In this document: positions 56,201 to 61,573 of the stretch, one piece after another
Position numbering within the stretch: position 1 is the first letter of the stretch
Layout of the letters: every line of letters begins with the position of its first letter
Assembly (NCBI GenBank): GCA_019649035.1
Contig: BMAT01005504.1
Location: 259,047 to 320,619 of the forward strand
DNA: 61,573 nt
Direction of reading: 5' to 3'
Source of the DNA: Elysia marginata
Lineage: Eukaryota; Mollusca; Gastropoda; Plakobranchidae
Notes under the pieces: model-generated
Database searches by the model: none
What the model saw: only the letters and a program-made list of their open reading frames with translations
What the model was told of the DNA's origin: nothing
Program-made: the position numbers and the translations under genes

Positions 56201-56701
56201 AATCTATCCCACTCTTTTCCTTTCCTTATATTTCTCTTTTATTTCGTTCTCCTTTCAGTTAAATTTTTGGAAGATTCTTGTCTGTCAGTGTCTATAATAT
56301 GATTTTCTATCTTCTTTTCTCCATCCCTCATCACTTTTTGTTTTCTTTTATTTTTTAGCAACCACCTTTCTGAGTTTTTATCCTTCGCAGTCTTCCTTTT
56401 GTTTACTTGATTGTACCATTAACATTTATATTTTCAAAGACACAACTTTTTTAATATTCCCTGGAACAACTCTTTACCTCCAGGAAATGCACTGTGTGAC
56501 TTTATTTATAAAACATTCAGAAAAAAATTTCTCTGTTTAAGTTGTGAAATGTTCATGCGATAAAATAAGACTGAATAGGTTTCATGTTAATTGCAATACA
56601 ATAAAATGCTTAATGATTCCCCATAGCAAGTCAGAACTGCAAAACAAAATAGCATTTCATCTTTGCAGGCATGCCTTGTTTGGTGGTATCTTCTTTTTCA
56701 G
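53241..56701. other. AT-rich noncoding DNA, diverged repeats
   Basis: AGCTTGACGCTAATTCAGGT (54277) and AGCTTGGCGCCTATTCAAAT (55131) start segments of similar design (TTTTCCTGC(G/A)GC and so on), suggesting an old mobile-element pair. CCGCGGGTTCAAATCAC at 54159-54175 looks like a box B without a good box A. No gene. Confidence 0.4.
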
Positions 56702-56848
56702 AATATCCATTTAGTTCTTGTTTTGGGTGTAATTGCTAATATGTTTGTAGTATGGTTATTACTATATTATCTGAGTTTTGGGTTTAGGCATATAAAATTG
56801 ATGCCGACGGAAAAAGAAAATACATGGCCTCTGTTAAAAAACCAGTAG
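56702..56848 (+). CDS. Candidate terminal exon with one membrane helix
   Basis: A good acceptor GGTATCTTCTTTTTCAG ends at 56701. The frame then reads NIHLVLVLGVIANMFVVWLL, followed by LYYLSFGFRHIKLMPTEKEN, TWPLLKNQ and a stop at 56846-56848. That gives a hydrophobic helix of about 25 residues, then a basic turn (FRHIK) and a short charged tail, the usual end of a type I single-pass membrane protein. An AATAAA occurs about 105 bp after the stop. No family is recognised, and matching upstream exons were not found, so chance is quite possible. Confidence 0.18.
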   Translation, partial: NIHLVLVLGVIANMFVVWLLLYYLSFGFRHIKLMPTEKENTWPLLKNQ

Positions 56849-57068
56849 ACAATAATGTCTTTTCAATATAAAAAAAATCGATAGAGCGTAGACTGGCTAC
56901 ATAAAAACGTCAAAAAGGTTAAAGAAAAGGGACTTCTACTGCTAACAGGCAAAATAAAACGAACTATGTGTGCTTGATAGCGTCATAATGTAGGGATATT
57001 AGTCTAAACAAGAAGCCGATGGTTCGTTTAATTCAATCCTTTGAATTAAAAACCGCAAGAATATAAAA
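56849..57068. other. Short noncoding stretch with AATAAA at about 56953
   Basis: CAAAATAAAACG could serve as a polyadenylation signal for the candidate exon above. Nothing else. Confidence 0.3.
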
Positions 57069-57499
57069 CCATAGACAATTGTCTCCCTACCAACAACAAT
57101 CATAGACAATTGTCTCTCTACCAACAACAACCATACATAAATGTGTCTCTACCAACAACCATCATAGACAAATGTCTCTCTACAAAAAACAGTCATAGTC
57201 AAATGTCTCTCTACCAACAACAATCATAGACAAATGTGTCTCTACCAACAACAATCATAGACAATTGTCTCTCTACCAACAACAATCATAGATAAATGTC
57301 TCTCTACCAACAACAATCATAGACTAATGTCTCTCAACCAACAACAATCATAGACAATTGTCTCTCTTCCAACAACAATCATAGACAAATATCTCTCTAC
57401 CAACAACAATCATAGACTAATGTCTCTTAACCAACAACAATCATAGACAATTGTCTCTCTACCAACAACAATCATAGACAAATGTCTCTCGATCCAACA
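57069..57499. repeat. 31-bp minisatellite with palindromic core, about 14 copies
   Basis: The unit is CATAGACAATTGTCTCTCTA followed by CCAACAACAAT. AGACAATTGTCT is a perfect 12-bp palindrome in about a third of the units. Others read AGACAAATGTCT or AGACTAATGTCT, which break the dyad. The regular spacing is a tandem repeat in eukaryotic DNA and not a CRISPR array, because there are no unique spacers. Confidence 0.95.
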
Positions 57500-60079
57500 A
57501 AGAAGTCCGGAGGTCAGAACTTCCAACTCGAGAAAGCTCTATTTAAAAGCCCACTTTTCCTTGTTGCTCAACGTTCTCAGAAACTTCAGGAGTTTGTTTA
57601 TACGTTTATAGAATATTCATAATGTTATGAATTTTTCAATGCTAGAGATAAAATAACAAAAGAACTACAAGCGCTATTGCTAGAAGTTTTAGAATGAAGC
57701 TGTGACCAGTGACACTTCACTGTGGACTGCAGCTGACTGCATTTATGTGGGCCATGATAGCATTTCTGTAACCTTTTTGTCAAGACTCATTTATTTTTCT
57801 TTCTTTTTTGCCTCACTAACAGTTTCATCAGACGCAAGTCATTACAAACTAAAACTTAACTGTTATTGAAAGCCTTGTCTTCTTTCAAACTTTAGGAACA
57901 GCCTCTCCAGTTGTTTACACTAAAACTTAAGACCCTTTCCAGTAGTTTTACCCTGATTCTTATTTAGAAACACAGTGCAGACAAAAAATAGTAAAAATGT
58001 GTTTTATTGTTGCATCATAAATACAGTAATCATGTTATCTTCCCTAAGCGGAGCACTAGGAATGATTTCTTCTTGAGATGCCAGACTCACAGGCAGACAT
58101 GGTATTGATTCCACATCGTATCTGCGCGATGTTGTTAGTCAAGTAGAGAAAGTCTGGGAAGGGTTTTTATAAAATATCATTTTGAAGCTGCATTTCTAAT
58201 GGGCCTAGGCTGAAGGAAAGATTGCATTTCATAAAAATAATCATTTAGAATATTCTTAAAAACTTGGTATCTTTTAATGTATTATGAGAGACACAATCCT
58301 GTTGTTTAACTTAAAATACAAATAAGCGAACATTTATTTTCAAGAAAATACTCTAAATATTTATCTTTTACGATAAGGGTTTTATATGCCACTAAGAATG
58401 CTGATTATCTTTGATTATAATAATGAAAAAATGGAAGCTTATATTTGAGCGCTATTCGAAGTGGATGTATGAGATTACATTTTCTAATTGCTCATTGTTT
58501 TTTTAAGTTTGAACAATGCTAACTAGAAACTGCAATACGCTTATTACTTCGATACGTTTACTGAAGCAGCACCAACAAGACAGTATGACTTTATAAGATT
58601 TCACAAGAATAAGCGCAATCTTAAAACATGAAAAGCATAAGAAATATACAGATCGAGTCATGCCACCCTCTCCCTCCGAAAATGTTAAAACTTTAAAACT
58701 CAATGAAGGCCAAAGCAATGCCCCTCAACTACCCCTTCTGGAGAACAAAATAACACAACATTGTTAGTTTACTTCTTTGAACAGTTCATAATCCAATATT
58801 TCCAGAACAACCAATCACGGTGTGTTTTTATTACATATAAATTGAGCAGCCTTCGAACATCTCAAGCTGTTAAAATTATAGAGAGCGTTAGAGTCACTTT
58901 CAACATAAATAACGAAACTTAATTGAGAGTCATTTTAAATAAAATTGTCAACTCGGACTGACACAAACAATAATCAAACAGCAACAAACAAAAAACAGAT
59001 ATTAAACATCTTTATATTATCAGGAGAATATCGTGAACGGTAATGATTCATATGAGGTAAATATTGACAACCTAAAAAAGCAATGGGCAAATATGCAGAG
59101 TAACTCCTAAGTCTGAAGTCGAGAGGTATAAATTATCGGACCCTGAGAATAACAACGTTTTTTCCGCTTATTGGAGAACTGAAGTTAAACACATCATAAT
59201 TACAGTTTTTATGTTGTGTCGAGTCACTGAGACAATCTGAGCTATTTTTTTGGTGTTTGCTAAACTTTGCAAAAATCTTATTTGCTAGAAAAAAAAATGT
59301 GTGGTGCTAAAACTTCGAAGCGGATTTTTTTTCCAGTAGAAATAGATCTAAAACCTTGTCATGCTCACGGTGCACCGTTCTTTTTCAGCAGTAATTTGGA
59401 CTCTGTTTGCGCCAGACTGTCTTTTCTTACGTTCGAACGGTTTAAAAAATGTTTACAGGTTTGTTTTATAACACGGGATCAGTATCCGTGCATATTGTTT
59501 TGTAACAGAACTTAACATTCAATTGGTCTCGCCCTCGTCATCGTCATAGTATTTGCTAGGGGTTTTTGGTTTGTTTCATTATTTTTTATGTTTATCGAGG
59601 TATGCACATTATATAGAATATTCAACTAAACAGAGAAAGGTAAAATTTGTCACGTTAACTTTGTTATGATAAGATAAAAGAAGAAAAAATAGATATATAT
59701 TAAAATACTAACTTATTGTATATTTTGTAATCAAAAAGCTACAGCAAAGATGAAAAATGAGGGAAGCATTATAAAAGTAAGAACGGTTGAATTTCTTTTC
59801 CCTAGGAACGTTTCCAGTGTTGAAGCTTGAGCCCTGTTCATTAATTCAGTTCTAGGATTTTCGGGAACAACGTAAAAGTATTTTCCAAAGTAAAAGAATC
59901 ATTAAATTGTACATCTGTAGAGTTGAAACAAGTGCGGTGTACAGGATGAGAGAGAGAGAGAGATGTTACGTAATAATTATGAACAGTATATTGCCTGTTG
60001 TGGCTTTGTTCTGATAACTAATGCATCTACCAAACACTGCAACTGTGTCAATGTCCGAAAGTTCAAGAGAAATCGACAA
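57500..60079. other. AT-rich noncoding DNA; (GA)n at 59948-59962
   Basis: A short GAGAGAGAGAGAGAG tract at 59948. No supported ORF, RNA or mobile element. Confidence 0.5.
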
Positions 60080-60240
60080 AGCCGAGTGATTAAGCGGTAT
60101 TCTCAGTTTCTCATTACGTTCTGTGGAGGAGGGGAGATAATTAGCCCAAGGCACGGTCACCTATTAAAGAGCTCTCGTGGCATTCCAGCCAATCATTGAA
60201 AGATAATCGAGTGAATACAAAAGGGGCTCAATAAAAATCA
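60080..60240. promoter_or_regulatory. Candidate conserved noncoding block
   Basis: A complex stretch with GATAATTAGCCCAAGGCACG, GGTCACCTATTAAAGAGCTC, AGCCAATCATTGAAAGATAA and GGGCTCAATAAAAATC. These include ATTA, CCAAT and Hox-like cores in non-repetitive DNA. GCCGAGTGATTAAGCGGTAT at 60081 also resembles a Ser/Leu tRNA box A, but no box B follows at the right distance. Confidence 0.2.
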
Positions 60241-60285
60241 ACTCGACGATCTTCTCGAATTTCAATGAATAGGATTTGGGATGAT

Positions 60286-60346
60286 AGGAGTCGAACAGCT
60301 GTACGATCCATGAGACAAATCGTGCACTGAACTCACCTCACGAATG
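60286..60346 (-). mobile_element. Possible tRNA-like SINE head
   Basis: On the minus strand CGTGAGGTGAGTTCAGTGCA is followed after tRNA-like spacing by GTTCGACTCCTATC, a fair box B. No body or tail is seen. Weak. Confidence 0.25.
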
Positions 60347-61573
60347 TTGTTATTAGAACTTTGCTGTATTTACTAATACAATTCAATTTACCGTTGAAAA
60401 ATTTAGATAGGTTACTCCAATGCGAAGTTGTGTCTGTATGTAACCTTTCCTTCTTTTATTGTGTAAACATTTTTTACATAACTCGCCTCCACCTATACGC
60501 AATCGCAACAATGTACCATCCGTTATTCTGCAAGTCTTGAATGCGTAAAATATGACACGAAAATATTGGCAAATTAAGATAGACATTTAATAATGTAAAA
60601 AAAAACCCGAAAAACTTATAAAGAGTTCTCGTGTGCTGGCAAAAATCTTGCATCACAAACTCAGTATAACTAACTACCATGATTATCTTTGACTGCCTTA
60701 AAAGTAAAGGAAATTGTCAGACATAGATCTAAAAAGCGTACCATGCAAAAAAACGTGCAATGTCACTTTTTACACACTTTGAATTTATTATTGATACAGA
60801 AACAGCTCGCGGTGTTGAGGCAACCAGCGACTCTTTAAAATGTTGAGATTATAAAGATTCTGGGTGAAAAGAAGTTGTAATACAGCGCGTGAGCATAGGA
60901 TTAGGAGAATGGCGTAGTTTGAAATGAAAAGGACGAATTTCCGGTCAGCCCGTAAAAACGTAACTAGACATTAATTAACATTTATTTTAAAATGTTCTCG
61001 ATACCAGTTCAAATTAGTCTGATGTCGGAAATGTCGAGTCAGAGAAAATACCTTTTTTCTCTCATATCTATCAATAGAACTTTAATGATTTCATGCAGCT
61101 TTAAAGTTGGAAAGATTAGAAAAACGCATTGTTCAAAGCATCAACGTCTTTAAATATATAAAAAAACCTGTCATGTCTGATTCACTTGCAATGGTTGGTA
61201 GACACATTGCTTCTAACCCTTGATGGTTTATATTCAAAATGACGAAACAAAACAACGGCATTTAAGTACACCTAACCGTTGGGAAGGTTTAGCGATATTT
61301 TTTCACCCTTCCTGTAAACTATTCAGATACATTTTAGAACATTGGGAAGTTCGAATATATGAATTCTACTCTGAGGCTGCCAGAGTAGAGATCAAATAAT
61401 CAAATATAATGTACAATGTTACAGTTCTGGTATCTCACAATGAGTGCTAAATGAGCACTGAATTCTGCTTTTTTAAAAATTATTATGAATTTTCAAACAA
61501 GTTAGAACGATAGAGTTGATGTATAATTATAAGTCAAAAACAATTTTTACCACTTTGGCTGCTTATTTTGGCG
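60347..61573. other. AT-rich noncoding DNA to the window end
   Basis: Nothing recognised. Confidence 0.5.

Noticed and set aside
57069..57499. CRISPR-like regular array
   Set aside because: Repeats are directly adjacent with no unique spacers, no cas genes are present, and the DNA is eukaryotic. It is a minisatellite.
60081..60110. Ser/Leu-type tRNA gene (GCCGAGTGATTAAGCGG)
   Set aside because: No acceptor stem and no box B at tRNA distance.

Overview
The window is AT-rich, repeat-rich eukaryotic DNA with no complete protein-coding gene that I can support. The evidence is the absence of long ORFs, many di- and trinucleotide microsatellites, tRNA-headed SINEs, decayed non-LTR retrotransposons, minisatellites and two runs of N (assembly gaps). 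Frequent TCTAGA/AGATCT-rich tracts and a SINE with an AACC-type tail fit a mollusc, probably a gastropod. That assignment is inference from repeat style, not from a marker gene. The window reads as intergenic or long-intron DNA.

Layout. 1-9 kb: plain AT-rich DNA with an old SINE (about 2.4 kb), three weak exon-like ORFs on the + strand (3.16-3.40, 6.61-6.71 and 7.54-7.68 kb; the second looks like part of an NTR/TIMP-type domain), a denser block at 7.78-8.17 kb and a long CT repeat. 10-17 kb: a retrotransposon graveyard, with reverse-transcriptase remnants at 10.41-10.94 (+), 11.46-11.60 (+, L1/Tx1-like) and 15.6-16.7 kb (-). The last has AATAAA plus a TTGAA-repeat 3' end, present twice in tandem. 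A 155-bp dispersed repeat and a 72-bp tandem pair lie between them. 18-20.5 kb: a full SINE, an RT fragment cut by a 560-N gap, and a 319-bp TCTAGA-rich tandem duplication. 24.0-24.65 kb: a composite head-to-tail double SINE flanked as a whole by a 13-bp direct repeat. 26.4 kb: a cysteine-rich ORF that runs through a microsatellite. 28.4-29.1 kb: a complex ATTA-rich block resembling a conserved regulatory element. 33.6-33.9 kb: a minisatellite containing the second gap. 35.3-35.7 and 38.3-38.4 kb: GC/CpG-denser, promoter-like patches. 42.05 kb: a 17-bp-stem hairpin. 43.7-44.2 kb: a 35-bp minisatellite, followed by the second, inverted copy of the 12.4-kb repeat. 45.2-46.1 kb: an overlapping E-box/CRE, a CNE-like block and an RTE-like RT remnant. 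50.1-50.4 kb: a long AAT/AAG compound repeat. 56.7 kb: a possible last exon with one membrane helix. 57.07-57.50 kb: a 31-bp minisatellite with a palindromic core.

I see no gene set working together. The most interesting items are structural: the composite SINE, the inverted pair of dispersed repeats, the palindromic minisatellite, the duplicated LINE 3' end and a few candidate exons and regulatory blocks. I did not find a convincing new biological system. Exon and regulatory calls are hypotheses that need RNA-seq or cross-species alignment.
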